From: Porticoccaceae bacterium
Lineage (GTDB): Bacteria > Pseudomonadota > Gammaproteobacteria > Pseudomonadales > Porticoccaceae
DNA length: 64,000 nucleotides
Direction of reading: 5' to 3'
NCBI GenBank assembly: GCA_028822155.1
Contig: JAPKEJ010000007.1
Span: forward strand, 1 to 64,000
The translations under genes and the position numbers were made by a program. Under the pieces are notes generated by a model. The model did not search any database and had not been told where the DNA came from. It worked only from the letters and a program-made list of their open reading frames with translations. Shown here piece by piece: positions 28,030-37,598 of the stretch. The stretch's first letter is position 1; each line of letters starts with the position of its first letter.

Positions 28030-29019
28030 ATGTTTCCCTCAGCAATAGACTATCAACCATTTTTCAACTGGCTCAAAAACTCTGACTTAGATACTTGGCA
28101 TAAAGGCCTACCTGAACTGATCAAGGAGCGTCTGGATGGCAGTCGCTGGGGCGACATGCCAGGCTGGCTGCAATCACTTGAAGGCCTCCCTGACATTAGT
28201 CCGCAACATTATGATTTCAGCACTGGGGTGACCATTGGCCATACTGCAGATATTACCGCAGAGGTGCTTGGTCAGCTGCAGCATAGCCTCATGGGGCTGC
28301 ACCCTTGGCGCAAAGGACCCTATCAATTATTCGGCCTTGCTATTGATACTGAGTGGCGGTCAGATTGGAAGTGGGACCGTGTCCTACCTCACTTACAGCC
28401 ATTAAGTAACCGTCTGATCTTGGATGTTGGTTGTGGCAATGGCTACCACTGCTGGCGTATGCTTGGCGCAGGTGCTAAGCGAGTGATCGGCATTGACCCT
28501 TCGGCGAAATTTGTTTTTCAGTTTAACGCGATCAAAAAATATGCGGGGACTCAATTACCGATCGATGTTCTTCCTATAGGCATTGAGCACATGCCCGAAA
28601 AACTAGCCGCATTTGATACGGTATTTTCAATGGGTATTCTCTACCACAGACGCTCACCCATGGATCATTTACGTGAGTTGCGCGAGCTGCTGCGTCCCGG
28701 TGGCCAATTGGTACTTGAGACTCTTGTGATAGACGGCCCTGAGGGGCAGATTTTAGTGCCTGAGGGGCGTTATGCCAAAATGCCGAACGTCTGGTTCCTG
28801 CCTTCGCCAGATACCCTGACGAGCTGGATGAGAAAGCAAGGCTTTGTTAATCCTCGAGTCGTTGACATAAGTACAACCAGTACCGATGAGCAACGCAGCA
28901 CAGACTGGATGACCTACGATTCACTGGGTGACTTTTTAGACCCCAATGATATGACTAAAACAGCAGAAGGACACCCAGCACCGCTGCGTGCAGTAGTGGT
29001 TGCAGAGACACCCTTCTAA
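28030..29019 (+). CDS. cmoB: tRNA U34 carboxymethyltransferase
   Basis: 329 residues from the ATG at 28030, which has AGG upstream; an earlier TTG at 28003 is unlikely. CmoB transfers the carboxymethyl group from Cx-SAM to 5-hydroxyuridine-34, giving cmo5U. Typical CmoB features are SRWGDMPGW, GLHPWRKGPYQLFGLAIDTEWRSDWKWDR, the SAM motif ILDVGCGNGYHCWRMLG and VFSMGILYHRRSPMDHL. It works together with CmoA at 22486. Confidence 0.96.
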   Translation: MFPSAIDYQPFFNWLKNSDLDTWHKGLPELIKERLDGSRWGDMPGWLQSLEGLPDISPQHYDFSTGVTIGHTADITAEVLGQLQHSLMGLHPWRKGPYQLFGLAIDTEWRSDWKWDRVLPHLQPLSNRLILDVGCGNGYHCWRMLGAGAKRVIGIDPSAKFVFQFNAIKKYAGTQLPIDVLPIGIEHMPEKLAAFDTVFSMGILYHRRSPMDHLRELRELLRPGGQLVLETLVIDGPEGQILVPEGRYAKMPNVWFLPSPDTLTSWMRKQGFVNPRVVDISTTSTDEQRSTDWMTYDSLGDFLDPNDMTKTAEGHPAPLRAVVVAETPF

Positions 29020-29036
29020 GATTCCTCAACTTGTTA

Positions 29037-30170
29037 TCAATAAGCTTTTAGAGCCTCATCAGCTGGCACATAGTCATAACCCAAAGCGTCGGCAACCGCC
29101 TTATAGGTAACTGAGCCCCTGTGAACGTTCAAACCATTTTGCAAATTAGCATCTGTAAACAAGGCACTAATAGGGTCATCAGCTAGCTTAATGGCATAGG
29201 GTAGCGTGGCATTATTGAGTGCCATAGTGGCAGTACGAGCCACACCACCTGGCATATTGGCCACACAGTAGTGCACTACTTCATCAACAATATAAGTGGG
29301 GGTCTGGTGGGTTGTTGCCTTTGATGTTTCAAAACAACCACCTTGGTCGATAGCCACATCCACTACCACCGCACCTTTTTTCATTCGACTAATCAAATCT
29401 CTACTAAGTAACTTAGGTGCTGCTGCGCCAGGGATGAGTACTGCGCCAATAACGAGGTCAGCTTCCAGCGTATATTCTTCAATCGCTGCATCAGTCGAGT
29501 AAACGCATTTTGCTCTGCCTTCATACTCGTTATCTAATTGGCGTAATCGTGGAATTGAGCGATCTAAAATAGTCACATCAGCGCCCATACCCACAGCCAT
29601 AGATGCTGCATTATCACCAACCACACCTCCACCAATCACCAACACCTTGGCAGGTGCAACACCTGGCACACCCGCTAATAAAACACCTCTCCCACCCTGT
29701 GCTTTCTCCAAATGGTGTGCGCCGGCCTGAACAGACATCCGTCCTGCCACTTCTGACATCGGCGCCAACAAGGGTAAGCCACCCTGAGCGTCGGTCACCG
29801 TTTCATAAGCCACACAGGTCGCCCCTGATTCTACTAACAACCGAGTTTGCTCTGGGTCTGGTGCTAAATGAAGGTAGGTATAGAGAATCTGTCCCTCGCG
29901 CAGCATTTTACATTCGTGAGCTTGTGGCTCCTTTACTTTAACGACCATCTCTGCCCTGGCAAATATATCTTCAACAGAGCTACTTATTTCAGCACCCGCC
30001 GCAACATATTGATCATCAGTAAAGTCGATAGCAGCACCAGCATCCTGCTCAACCAACACTTCATGGCCACGCTTAACTAACTCAAGCACTGACGCAGGTG
30101 TTAAACCGACGCGATATTCATGATTTTTAACTTCTTTGGGAACTCCGATTAACAAAGCTTTATCCTCCAT
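29037..30170 (-). CDS. ald: Alanine dehydrogenase
   Basis: 377 residues. NAD-dependent interconversion of L-alanine with pyruvate and ammonia. Family features are IGVPKEVKNHEYRVGLTP at the N-terminus, the catalytic Lys in VVKVKEPQ, a His in YTYLHLAPD, the Rossmann VLVIGGGVVGDNAA and MPGGVARTATMALNNATLPY. It is divergent from an Lrp-family gene with 147 bp between the starts, the usual arrangement for alanine-responsive control of ald. Confidence 0.96.
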   Translation of the reverse strand: MEDKALLIGVPKEVKNHEYRVGLTPASVLELVKRGHEVLVEQDAGAAIDFTDDQYVAAGAEISSSVEDIFARAEMVVKVKEPQAHECKMLREGQILYTYLHLAPDPEQTRLLVESGATCVAYETVTDAQGGLPLLAPMSEVAGRMSVQAGAHHLEKAQGGRGVLLAGVPGVAPAKVLVIGGGVVGDNAASMAVGMGADVTILDRSIPRLRQLDNEYEGRAKCVYSTDAAIEEYTLEADLVIGAVLIPGAAAPKLLSRDLISRMKKGAVVVDVAIDQGGCFETSKATTHQTPTYIVDEVVHYCVANMPGGVARTATMALNNATLPYAIKLADDPISALFTDANLQNGLNVHRGSVTYKAVADALGYDYVPADEALKAY

Positions 30171-30317
30171 TTCAACAACAGTAAATAGACATTAATTATC
30201 CCGTAATTTAAACGATACATAGAATTATTTATTGCTTATTGACAGCTAAAACTAGATTATTTTTCTAAAATAAGTAATATAACCATATATTTCTCTGTTT
30301 ATAGATGGTTTTTCAAA

Positions 30318-30818
30318 ATGACGCCAAAATCTGACTTTGAAACAGTCGACAAACTCGGCAAAATTGACCGTAATATATTGCGCATCCTGCAAAAAGACGG
30401 TCGCATCAGCTATACCGACCTGGCTAAGCAAGTAGGTCTCTCCGTCACCCCCTGTATCGAGCGAGTAAAGAGACTGGAGCGTAACGGATATATTTTGGGC
30501 TACAGCGCCCAAGTGTGCCCAGAAAAACTAAATGCTGGATTGGTTGTCTTTGTCCAAATACGTCTCAATCACACCTCACAAGAGAACTTCGAGGAGTTTC
30601 ATCGCTCAGTCATTGACTTAGAAAATATTCAAAGCTGCTTTTTAGTCTCAGGTAACTATGACTATTTGTTAAAAGCGCGTGTTGCCGACATGGCTGCCTA
30701 TCGTGAACTTCTTGGCCATAGAATTTTAAAGCTCCCAGCCGTGCAAGAATCCACAAGCTATGTGGTTATGGAAGAACTCAAAGAGAGCATGTTAGTACCT
30801 ATAAGCTACAAGCGCTAA
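30318..30818 (+). CDS. Lrp/AsnC-family regulator
   Basis: 166 residues. The N-terminal HTH (LGKIDRNILRILQKDGRISYTDLAKQVGLS then CIERVKRLERNGYI) is followed by a RAM ligand-binding domain (VFVQIRLNH and the CFLVSGNYDYLLKARV segment). It is closer to Lrp than to AsnC by the VTPCIERV helix. It probably controls ald, which is divergently transcribed. The AT-rich intergenic region contains an imperfect inverted sequence around 30193-30211 that could be a binding site, but this is weak. Confidence 0.92.
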   Translation: MTPKSDFETVDKLGKIDRNILRILQKDGRISYTDLAKQVGLSVTPCIERVKRLERNGYILGYSAQVCPEKLNAGLVVFVQIRLNHTSQENFEEFHRSVIDLENIQSCFLVSGNYDYLLKARVADMAAYRELLGHRILKLPAVQESTSYVVMEELKESMLVPISYKR

Positions 30819-30967
30819 CGCACACTTTATTGCAGAGTGAGCAAAAGCTAACTATGGAGCTTAGGCCCACGAATTAAATATCAAAAACCCCTTTCCTGAA
30901 GCACGCAATTGTTGACTCAACAACGCCCCTAACCTATAGTACGCGACCTCAGAAATGAGACAAAAAT

Positions 30968-31044
30968 GCACTCGTAGCTCAGCTGGATAGAGTACTCGGC
31001 TACGAACCGAGCGGTCGGAGGTTCGAATCCTCCCGAGTGCACCA
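30968..31044 (+). tRNA. tRNA-Arg (anticodon ACG)
   Basis: 77-nt cloverleaf with encoded CCA. The acceptor stem GCACTCG/CGAGTGC, the D-arm with AGCTCAGCTGGATAGAG, the anticodon stem CTCGG/CCGAG with loop CTACGAA (anticodon ACG, read as ICG) and the T-arm GGAGG-TTCGAAT-CCTCC are all visible. Confidence 0.98.
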
Positions 31045-31053
31045 TATACCTAA

Positions 31054-31083
31054 AACCTCACCCCCAACGGGTGGGGTTTTTTA
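31054..31083 (+). terminator. Intrinsic terminator of tRNA-Arg
   Basis: A GC-rich stem (acctcaccc / gggtggggt) with a short ccaac loop is followed by TTTTTT, ten bases after the tRNA CCA end. Confidence 0.9.
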
Positions 31084-31237
31084 CTCTATGACGTTGACAT
31101 TTTTAGCTATCTTTGACAGCGGGACTTGAAATAAAAGAGCCTGATACTTAGAGTCATCTACTGTGAATTATTTGGCGTTACGGAACAGTGAATTGTGATA
31201 GCATCGTTGGCATTTATCCTGAATCTAAAGGTGGTTT

Positions 31238-32617
31238 ATGCGTTATCTCTTTTTGTTTGTCTGTGCTGTTCTGATGACTTCATGCGGTGGAGGTTCGTCC
31301 TCCAGCCAACCGCCTGAACCGCCTGTCGGACCAACCGACCCTTGCGCACAATCTGACTGCAACCTGTGGGAAGAGGCCACACCAGAATCTGTAGGCCTTG
31401 ACTCCACCAAGCTCAACGACGCATTCAATTACGCATTTCAAGATGGCACCTTTACCCAAGCCGCTGTGGTTATTAAAGATAACAAGTTAATTGAAGAGCG
31501 CTACCGCGGAATTCTTGACGGGGAGTTAGCTACTGTCACCAATGATCTTGGGCTCGATGCAACAACAATTAACAACCTCTTTGCCACTAAGGATAAAGAG
31601 AGTCTTGCCTCGTCTTGGTCCACTGCTAAATCATTCACTAGCGTCTTAGTCGGTATCGCTATGGAACAGGGGCTAATAGCCTCTTTAAGTGACAGTGCAT
31701 CTGTGTATATTACTGAGTGGGCGGACGATGAAAGATCCGCTATTACTATTCGTCAGCTACTTGATATGCGTTCCGGCATGCCTACCGTCTGCTTTAACCA
31801 AACAACCGGAAGTCTTGGTACCTGTGAGACATCTGGGGGTTCTGGCGGTGATCTGGTCTTTTCTAGCAACCAGATGAATGCCTGCTTGGCCCGCGAAATG
31901 GCAGAAACCGGCGTAATACAACCTTGGTATAGCAGCTCTGCGGTCTATCAGGCAGGTGCTTGGCTATATTCCAACTGTGACACTATGGTCGTTGGTGAAA
32001 TTTTATACCGCGCTACCGGTAAAGACCTTGAGACCTATGCCGATATTAATTTGTTTTCCAAGTTGGGTATTACCGCCCAGTGGTGGCAGGATAATGATTC
32101 AACTGATCAGGTTGATGGCAATTATTTAGCTTACTGTTGTCTAGATATGACGCCGCGAGATTTTGCTAAATTTGGCCAACTACTTCTAAACAATGGTGTT
32201 TGGAATGAAGAGCAGGTATTACCCACCTCATATGTCGACAAGATCAAAAACATAACCACTGATTCGCTGGTAGATGAATACTCTGGTTCCTTTAGTTACG
32301 GTCTAAAATTTTGGACTATCGGGTCTATCACACAGAGTGATGGGGTAGTGTTTCCTGCCCCCAATACTATTTATTCAACTATTGGTTTTGATGGGCAGTA
32401 CATCATGATCGACTTTGAAAATAATATGGTTGTCGCCCGCAACAGCCTATATCATCCGGTTTTAAGCGGCAGTGGTGAGCGTAAAATGGACATTACCCCA
32501 GAGGGTATTGCTCAATCTGACTTTGTTGCTACTCTGCCACAGGGCACTGGCGTTTCAGCCGACTCAAGCTTTAGCCCAGCTAATTTTCTCTATCGGGTAA
32601 ATCAAGCAATACAGTAA
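31238..32617 (+). CDS. Beta-lactamase-fold serine hydrolase lipoprotein
   Basis: 459 residues with lipobox MTSC (Cys16) and a Gly/Ser/Pro linker. The Ser-x-x-Lys motif is S128-T-A-K131, and a Tyr-Ser-Asn follows in YSNCDTMVVGE, the layout of class C/EstB-like hydrolases. LLDMRSGMP is also typical. Several Cys pairs (for example VCFNQ..GTCET, YCCLD) suggest disulfides. It is likely a periplasm-facing esterase or peptidase rather than a true lactamase. It follows tRNA-Arg but has its own ribosome site (AAAGGTGG). Confidence 0.87.
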   Translation: MRYLFLFVCAVLMTSCGGGSSSSQPPEPPVGPTDPCAQSDCNLWEEATPESVGLDSTKLNDAFNYAFQDGTFTQAAVVIKDNKLIEERYRGILDGELATVTNDLGLDATTINNLFATKDKESLASSWSTAKSFTSVLVGIAMEQGLIASLSDSASVYITEWADDERSAITIRQLLDMRSGMPTVCFNQTTGSLGTCETSGGSGGDLVFSSNQMNACLAREMAETGVIQPWYSSSAVYQAGAWLYSNCDTMVVGEILYRATGKDLETYADINLFSKLGITAQWWQDNDSTDQVDGNYLAYCCLDMTPRDFAKFGQLLLNNGVWNEEQVLPTSYVDKIKNITTDSLVDEYSGSFSYGLKFWTIGSITQSDGVVFPAPNTIYSTIGFDGQYIMIDFENNMVVARNSLYHPVLSGSGERKMDITPEGIAQSDFVATLPQGTGVSADSSFSPANFLYRVNQAIQ

Positions 32618-32637
32618 AACCAGCTCAAAGATGATAC

Positions 32638-33234
32638 TCAAGTAGTGATCTTAGGGTCTATTTTGTGTCGGGCAAGTAAGGTCGCAGCGCGCAATAAAAC
32701 CGCATAAGCCACTAGTTCAAATACCTCTTCAAAGAACACGTGATGAGTAAACTCAACTTTCTCGCATATGTCACCAGCAATTAGTAAGACTCCTGATTTC
32801 AGAGCCATAACTCCCGGTGCACTAACAAGAAACTGTTTGGCCAAATCAAGATAAAATCTTAGCCTCATCAACGCCATTACAGACATGACTGCCAAAGCTA
32901 AAGCCAACAAGAGATTACGGCCAGACCCGGCCCCCCATTTCACAAAGAAGTCATGAACGTTGAGCTCGTCCACATCGATTTCGCGAAGAAGAAACCCTAT
33001 CGTCAGCCAGACAAAAAACATACACAGCAACTTATCGGTTCTATGTGCCTGAAAAATCGGCACTAAGTACACTGCTAAAACTGTTAAAAGAGTCACGGCC
33101 TGAAGATTTTCTAACAAATGGTTCTCGCCAAAAACGCCAAAATCTTGAAGAACAAATACAGAATAACCGGACCAAACAATAGCTAAGGCGATTACGCTCT
33201 CGGTAAATATTGCTAGTGGTGTTAATAATTTCAA
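32638..33234 (-). CDS. Hypothetical membrane protein, five to six helices
   Basis: 198 residues with hydrophobic segments at about 10-30, 43-60, 70-84, 108-123, 138-155 and 172-190. The start is TTG at 33234, eight bases after AAGGGGG. Charged residues kept near membranes (LLREIDVDELNVHDFFVKWG, and HHVFFEEVFELVAYAVLLRAA near the C-terminus) are notable. I do not recognise the family and see no enzymatic motif. It is convergent with the serine-hydrolase gene. Confidence 0.7.
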   Translation of the reverse strand: MKLLTPLAIFTESVIALAIVWSGYSVFVLQDFGVFGENHLLENLQAVTLLTVLAVYLVPIFQAHRTDKLLCMFFVWLTIGFLLREIDVDELNVHDFFVKWGAGSGRNLLLALALAVMSVMALMRLRFYLDLAKQFLVSAPGVMALKSGVLLIAGDICEKVEFTHHVFFEEVFELVAYAVLLRAATLLARHKIDPKITT

Positions 33235-33459
33235 CTTAGAACCCCCTTATTGCAGTTTTGATCGACTGCAACCGCTCTTGCGGCGGCCATTGTTTTTATT
33301 TTTTCAACTCAAGAACTTCATCTGGCGCGACTAGTTGGTCACTATGAGCCCACAGTTTAGATATGCTAAGTACGCTTAGGTTGATAAAATTACAGCAAAG
33401 TTACGTCATTTAAGCATAACAAAAAACTATTTTGCATATTAAGTTAACAGGATTCAACC

Positions 33460-34425
33460 ATGGCTTTACCCGAGATACTTTCACAACGCTTAAGATTACC
33501 TGTCGTTGCAGCACCCCTATTCATTATATCTAACCCAGATCTTGTCATTGCTCAATGCAAGGCAGGCGTTGTAGGTTCTTTCCCTGCGCTTAACGCACGG
33601 CCGGCAGCGGAATTGGACCGCTGGCTCGAAAGAATCACCACTGAACTAGCAGAGTATGATGCGGCCAATCCTGACAATCCATCGGCCCCCTTTGCGGTCA
33701 ATCAGATTGTTCATGGATCAAATGATCGATTACAGCATGACGTTGAGATGTGCGTGAAATGGAAGGTGCCTATTGTTATTACTTCTCTTGGCGCGAAAGA
33801 ATTTGTCAATGAGGCTGTACACTCCTACGGCGGCATCGTATTACATGACATTATCAATAATCGCTTCGCCAAAAAAGCAATAGCGAAAGGCGCTGATGGT
33901 TTAATTGCTGTGGCTGCGGGAGCTGGCGGTCATGCTGGCGCCTTGTCTCCTTTTGCGTTAGTCCAAGAGTTACGAGAATGGTTCGATGGTCCGCTTCTGC
34001 TGTCTGGGTCAATAGCCAATGGTGAAGCAGTCTTGGCATCACAAGCTATGGGCGCTGATCTAGCCTACATAGGATCGGCCTTTATCGCCACGGAGGAAGC
34101 CAATGCTGAACCACCCTACAAGCAGTCTATCGTCGATCATAATGCGGATGATATTGTCTTAAGCACCCTATTTACTGGTGTCAGCGGTAATTATCTAAAA
34201 CCTTCCATAATTTCTGCGGGCATGGATCCTGACAATCTACCGGAGAGTGATCCCTCTAAAATGAGCTTTGGCTCTGGAGGTGACTCTGATGCAAAGGCAT
34301 GGAAAGACATTTGGGGTTGCGGTCAGGGTATCGGCGCAGTAAAAGCAGTTCTCACGGCTGGACAGCTAGTCGACCAAATAGAAAAACAATACAATGCAGC
34401 CAAATCTAGGTTAGCTAATATCTAG
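33460..34425 (+). CDS. Nitronate monooxygenase family protein
   Basis: 321-residue FMN TIM barrel. VVAAPLFIISNPDLVIAQCKAGVVGSFP, the FMN phosphate-binding AAGAGGHAG loop, LLLSGSIANGEAVLASQAMGADLAYIGSAF and the C-terminal WGCGQGIGAVK are hallmark segments of nitronate monooxygenase/2-nitropropane dioxygenase proteins. It oxidises alkyl nitronates or propionate-3-nitronate. It is convergent with the Baeyer-Villiger monooxygenase gene across a hairpin. Confidence 0.9.
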   Translation: MALPEILSQRLRLPVVAAPLFIISNPDLVIAQCKAGVVGSFPALNARPAAELDRWLERITTELAEYDAANPDNPSAPFAVNQIVHGSNDRLQHDVEMCVKWKVPIVITSLGAKEFVNEAVHSYGGIVLHDIINNRFAKKAIAKGADGLIAVAAGAGGHAGALSPFALVQELREWFDGPLLLSGSIANGEAVLASQAMGADLAYIGSAFIATEEANAEPPYKQSIVDHNADDIVLSTLFTGVSGNYLKPSIISAGMDPDNLPESDPSKMSFGSGGDSDAKAWKDIWGCGQGIGAVKAVLTAGQLVDQIEKQYNAAKSRLANI

Positions 34426-34432
34426 GTATTCT

Positions 34433-34460
34433 GAATCGGGGTGGCACGCTACCCCGATTC
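34433..34460. terminator. Bidirectional hairpin between convergent genes
   Basis: A perfect 10-bp stem (gaatcggggt/accccgattc) with an 8-base loop lies between the nitronate monooxygenase stop and the monooxygenase stop. The T-tract is weak. Confidence 0.7.
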
Positions 34461-34465
34461 GACGT

Positions 34466-35950
34466 TTAATCCTTGGCGTTACTATTAGCAAATTGGCTTG
34501 GTTGGCTGAATTCCATATTTCTTTCTTTGACCGAACCAAAACGCAAGCCCAGTAGATCCAGAAGGTAATTCTGATGCAGACGCCATGGCGCGGCTAATCC
34601 CTCTTTTGGAAACTTATCAATCGACCGATTAATATAGCCCGAGTCTAAACCTATAGATGGCACTCGCTTCATTTCTTTATCGCTATTTCGCGGAACGCAA
34701 ATCGCTAGGTTTTGTTTATCTAGATACTTGAGTAGCCGACAAACGTATTGACTACTAAGGTCACACTTTAAGGTCCAAGACGCGTTTGTATATCCTGTTG
34801 CAAAGGCAAAATTAGGCACATCAGTCAACATCATCCCCTTGTACTGTAAAGCCTCTGAAATATCGATGGCCTTTCCATCCACACTGATCTGCATGCCCCC
34901 CATTGCAAGTAGCTCAAGGCCAGTGGCACTAACAATAATATCAGCATCTAGAGCTTTACCTGATTCAAGTTCGATGCCATCAGTGGTAAAACGGCTAATG
35001 TGGTCAGTAACCACCGAAGATGTACCCTTGCGTAATGAGCGAAATAAATCACCGTTTGGTACCAAGCATAGTCTTTGATCCCAAGGGTTATAGCGGGGAG
35101 AGAAATGCGTGGCGACATCAAAGTCTTTACCCAACCAAACCTGAGTCCATTGAATTAATTTATTTTTTATATAGTCAGGTCGCTTTTTACTCATCTTGTA
35201 CAAAATCATCTGCGACAACACATTTTTCCAGCGTGTGGCCCAATAAGCCACGTGATCCGGCAAATAGCGTTCTAATATTTTTGCAGTAGAGTCTATGTCA
35301 GGACGCGAGACAACATAGGTAGGAGACCGCTGAAGCATTGTGACATGAGCCGCACTTTTAGCCATCGATGGCACCAAGGTTATCGCCGTAGCGCCACTGC
35401 CGATAACAACGACTTTTTTGCCACTATAGTCTAGATCTTTAGGCCATTTTTGGGGATGAATTATCTGCCCTTTAAAGGTATCAGCTCCGGGAAATTCAGG
35501 CATGTAACCTTGATCATATCGATAATATCCAGTGCAGATATAGACAAAATTACAGGTCATGGTCATCGTATCTTGGCCATTAACTTTTAACACTAGAGTC
35601 CAGGTTGCAGTAGCACTGTCCCAGGTAAGACTCTCGACTACCCGGTTATAACGAATGTGTTGTTCGATATCATATTCACGCGCAGTTTCACGAATATATT
35701 CAAGAATTGCCGGCCCATCGGCAATCGCTTTTTCATGCTTCCAGGGTTTAAAGCTATACCCCAATGTGTGCATATCAGAATCTGATCGTATTCCAGGATA
35801 ACGAAAAAGGTCCCACGTCCCGCCCATCGCCGCGCGACTTTCGATAACAGCGAAGCTCTTGGTGGGGGTATCTTTGGTTAAATGGCAGGCTGCACCGATA
35901 CCTGAGAGGCCGGCCCCTACAATAATTACATCGACATGTTCAACTGACAT
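34466..35950 (-). CDS. Flavin monooxygenase (Baeyer-Villiger type)
   Basis: 494 residues from the ATG at 35950; a GTG 9 bases earlier is possible. The FAD Rossmann motif is GAGLSGIGAACHL near the N-terminus. A BVMO-like fingerprint FKGQIIHPQKWPKD precedes the NADP Rossmann GSGATAITLVP. It is likely to oxygenate ketones or hydrophobic substrates with NADPH. It stands alone between the nitronate monooxygenase and the transglycosylase genes. Confidence 0.9.
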   Translation of the reverse strand: MSVEHVDVIIVGAGLSGIGAACHLTKDTPTKSFAVIESRAAMGGTWDLFRYPGIRSDSDMHTLGYSFKPWKHEKAIADGPAILEYIRETAREYDIEQHIRYNRVVESLTWDSATATWTLVLKVNGQDTMTMTCNFVYICTGYYRYDQGYMPEFPGADTFKGQIIHPQKWPKDLDYSGKKVVVIGSGATAITLVPSMAKSAAHVTMLQRSPTYVVSRPDIDSTAKILERYLPDHVAYWATRWKNVLSQMILYKMSKKRPDYIKNKLIQWTQVWLGKDFDVATHFSPRYNPWDQRLCLVPNGDLFRSLRKGTSSVVTDHISRFTTDGIELESGKALDADIIVSATGLELLAMGGMQISVDGKAIDISEALQYKGMMLTDVPNFAFATGYTNASWTLKCDLSSQYVCRLLKYLDKQNLAICVPRNSDKEMKRVPSIGLDSGYINRSIDKFPKEGLAAPWRLHQNYLLDLLGLRFGSVKERNMEFSQPSQFANSNAKD

Positions 35951-36058
35951 AGACTTCACTTATAAAATATTTTAATGGCAGGAGTCTACCCTAGCCGCCC
36001 CTTTCCAGATGTCCCCTGTGTGACAAAAAACGATTGGCTATATCCGTGGAAATAAGCC

Positions 36059-36664
36059 CTAAAACCAACCTTTCACTGCCTTATCTAGACCTGCAGTGCA
36101 CCTCACCAGTTGGGCGTTATAGATCTCTGCCTGACCTTTCACCTTAGCGGCAATATTTAATAACTGTGGTTTCTTGTTAAAACTACCACGCGAATAGCCA
36201 CCCCAACCCTCATGATAGGCAAGATACTGACGGAAAGGGTCCGATTTAGAAATACCCAGTCTTCGGTGACTTTTATCGGTATACCAGCCAATAAAATTGA
36301 TAGCATCACTAAAATCGTCTCGGTCGTGACCTCGATTGCCCGTCGCCTTCTTATAGTCATCCCAAGCTGGGTCTTGCGCCTGAGCGTAACCATAAGCAGA
36401 AGACTTTCTTGGCAATGGAATAAATAAGAACTTAGGTCTATCAGGTCTTACATCGGCCCTAAAACTAGATTCTTGCTTCATAATCGCCATCATCACCGTA
36501 ATTGGTGTGCCCCAGCGGTTTCGTGATGCACGAGCATCTTCGTACCAGTCCGTTTCGCCCCAAAATATTTGACAAATGTTATCTATCTTTGTGGGCTTGT
36601 AGTTTGCACAACTGCTCAGTATCAACGCAGTAAAAACAAATACCAAAGTAAATTTATAAGTCAT
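36059..36664 (-). CDS. Lytic transglycosylase-like lipoprotein
   Basis: 201 residues with lipobox LSSC (Cys19). An SLT-like goose-lysozyme fold is suggested by MMAIMKQESSF with the catalytic Glu65, then SSAYGYAQA and the aromatic YLAYHEGWGGY near the end. Proteins of this shape cleave peptidoglycan at the outer membrane's inner face. It is smaller than MltC/EmtA, and the DDFSDAINFIGWY segment is typical of the subgroup. Confidence 0.85.
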   Translation of the reverse strand: MTYKFTLVFVFTALILSSCANYKPTKIDNICQIFWGETDWYEDARASRNRWGTPITVMMAIMKQESSFRADVRPDRPKFLFIPLPRKSSAYGYAQAQDPAWDDYKKATGNRGHDRDDFSDAINFIGWYTDKSHRRLGISKSDPFRQYLAYHEGWGGYSRGSFNKKPQLLNIAAKVKGQAEIYNAQLVRCTAGLDKAVKGWF

Positions 36665-36681
36665 CTAAGTTTACCTATCAA

Positions 36682-37272
36682 TTAACCGTCATTCGGCCAA
36701 GCGTTAAAGAAATCGTCCGCAATTAAAGGCCTAATATGTCTATCTCGGTTAGTGGGCGTACCCAAATATAAAAATCCTATTATCTCTTCATTTTCAATAA
36801 TGCCCAACCCTTGCTTAATAATCTGAGAAACAGCGTAAGGGCCGGTGCGCCAAACTGAACCAAATCCATGGGCGTAAGCTGCCAAGCCAATATTATTTAT
36901 TACGCCGCCTGTCGCGATAGCCTGCTCTAGATCTGGGACCTTAGGGTGGCTTTTATAACACGCAATACCCACAACGATGAGAGGCGCCCGAAAGGCCTTT
37001 GCGTAGGCACCATCGATCTCCTTTAGCTCAGCACTTGGGTTGCTATCTTTGCAGTGATCCACAAAAAGCTCTCCAAGCTGCTTGCGATCGTCCCCTGATA
37101 TAGTCAAAAACCGCCAGGGCCTCAGATGCATGTGATCTGGCGCCCGCAACGCTGCTGAAAATATAGAATCTAAAACCTCAAACGCTGGAGCCGGCTCTTC
37201 AAGACGCGGGTGCGACCTTCTCTCACCAATTAGTTGCGTGACTTGCTTGCCCATTTCAGTATCAAGAATCAT
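36682..37272 (-). CDS. Nitroreductase family protein (YdjA-like)
   Basis: 196 residues. FMN-binding elements ERRSHPR near the N-terminus, SAALRAPDHMHLRPWRFLT and the C-terminal GFLYLGTP match the short YdjA/TdsD-like nitroreductase group. It uses NAD(P)H to reduce nitro compounds or quinones; the native substrate is unknown. It is transcribed toward the transglycosylase gene with an 17-bp gap, so the two may be one unit. Confidence 0.9.
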   Translation of the reverse strand: MILDTEMGKQVTQLIGERRSHPRLEEPAPAFEVLDSIFSAALRAPDHMHLRPWRFLTISGDDRKQLGELFVDHCKDSNPSAELKEIDGAYAKAFRAPLIVVGIACYKSHPKVPDLEQAIATGGVINNIGLAAYAHGFGSVWRTGPYAVSQIIKQGLGIIENEEIIGFLYLGTPTNRDRHIRPLIADDFFNAWPNDG

Positions 37273-37598
37273 TCCAAGCGCCTTTTAGTAATAGGTAAAT
37301 ATAAAACAAGATCAGACCACAATTCAAGCGCTTATACCCTACTAAAGACAGTCGGTATCACGCTTTAAATAAGACTATAAGCTGACTAGCCAAAGAGAAA
37401 TTGTAGCATAGGGCGTTGGCTAAAAAATCGTAATCAACCGCAACACTCATCATTAGTAGTTCCGGATATGCGTAGTAATGTTACTTATTCTAGAGTTACA
37501 GTCTTGACGATTTCGTGTGCGCCCATGCATGATGCGTGTACCAAAAATCATTTAAAATGAGTCCGGCAGTTAACCTTTTCACCTAAAGAGATCAGCCT
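37273..37598. other. Intergenic region upstream of sox operon
   Basis: 326 bp without a gene, between the divergent nitroreductase gene and soxB. A TTGACG at 37504-37509 with CATGAT at 37528-37533 (18-base spacing) is a weak promoter candidate. I see no clear riboswitch or strong palindrome. Confidence 0.4.

Noticed and set aside
30968-31237. tRNA-Arg as a phage or island integration site
   Set aside because: No integrase and no direct repeat of the tRNA end is seen nearby.
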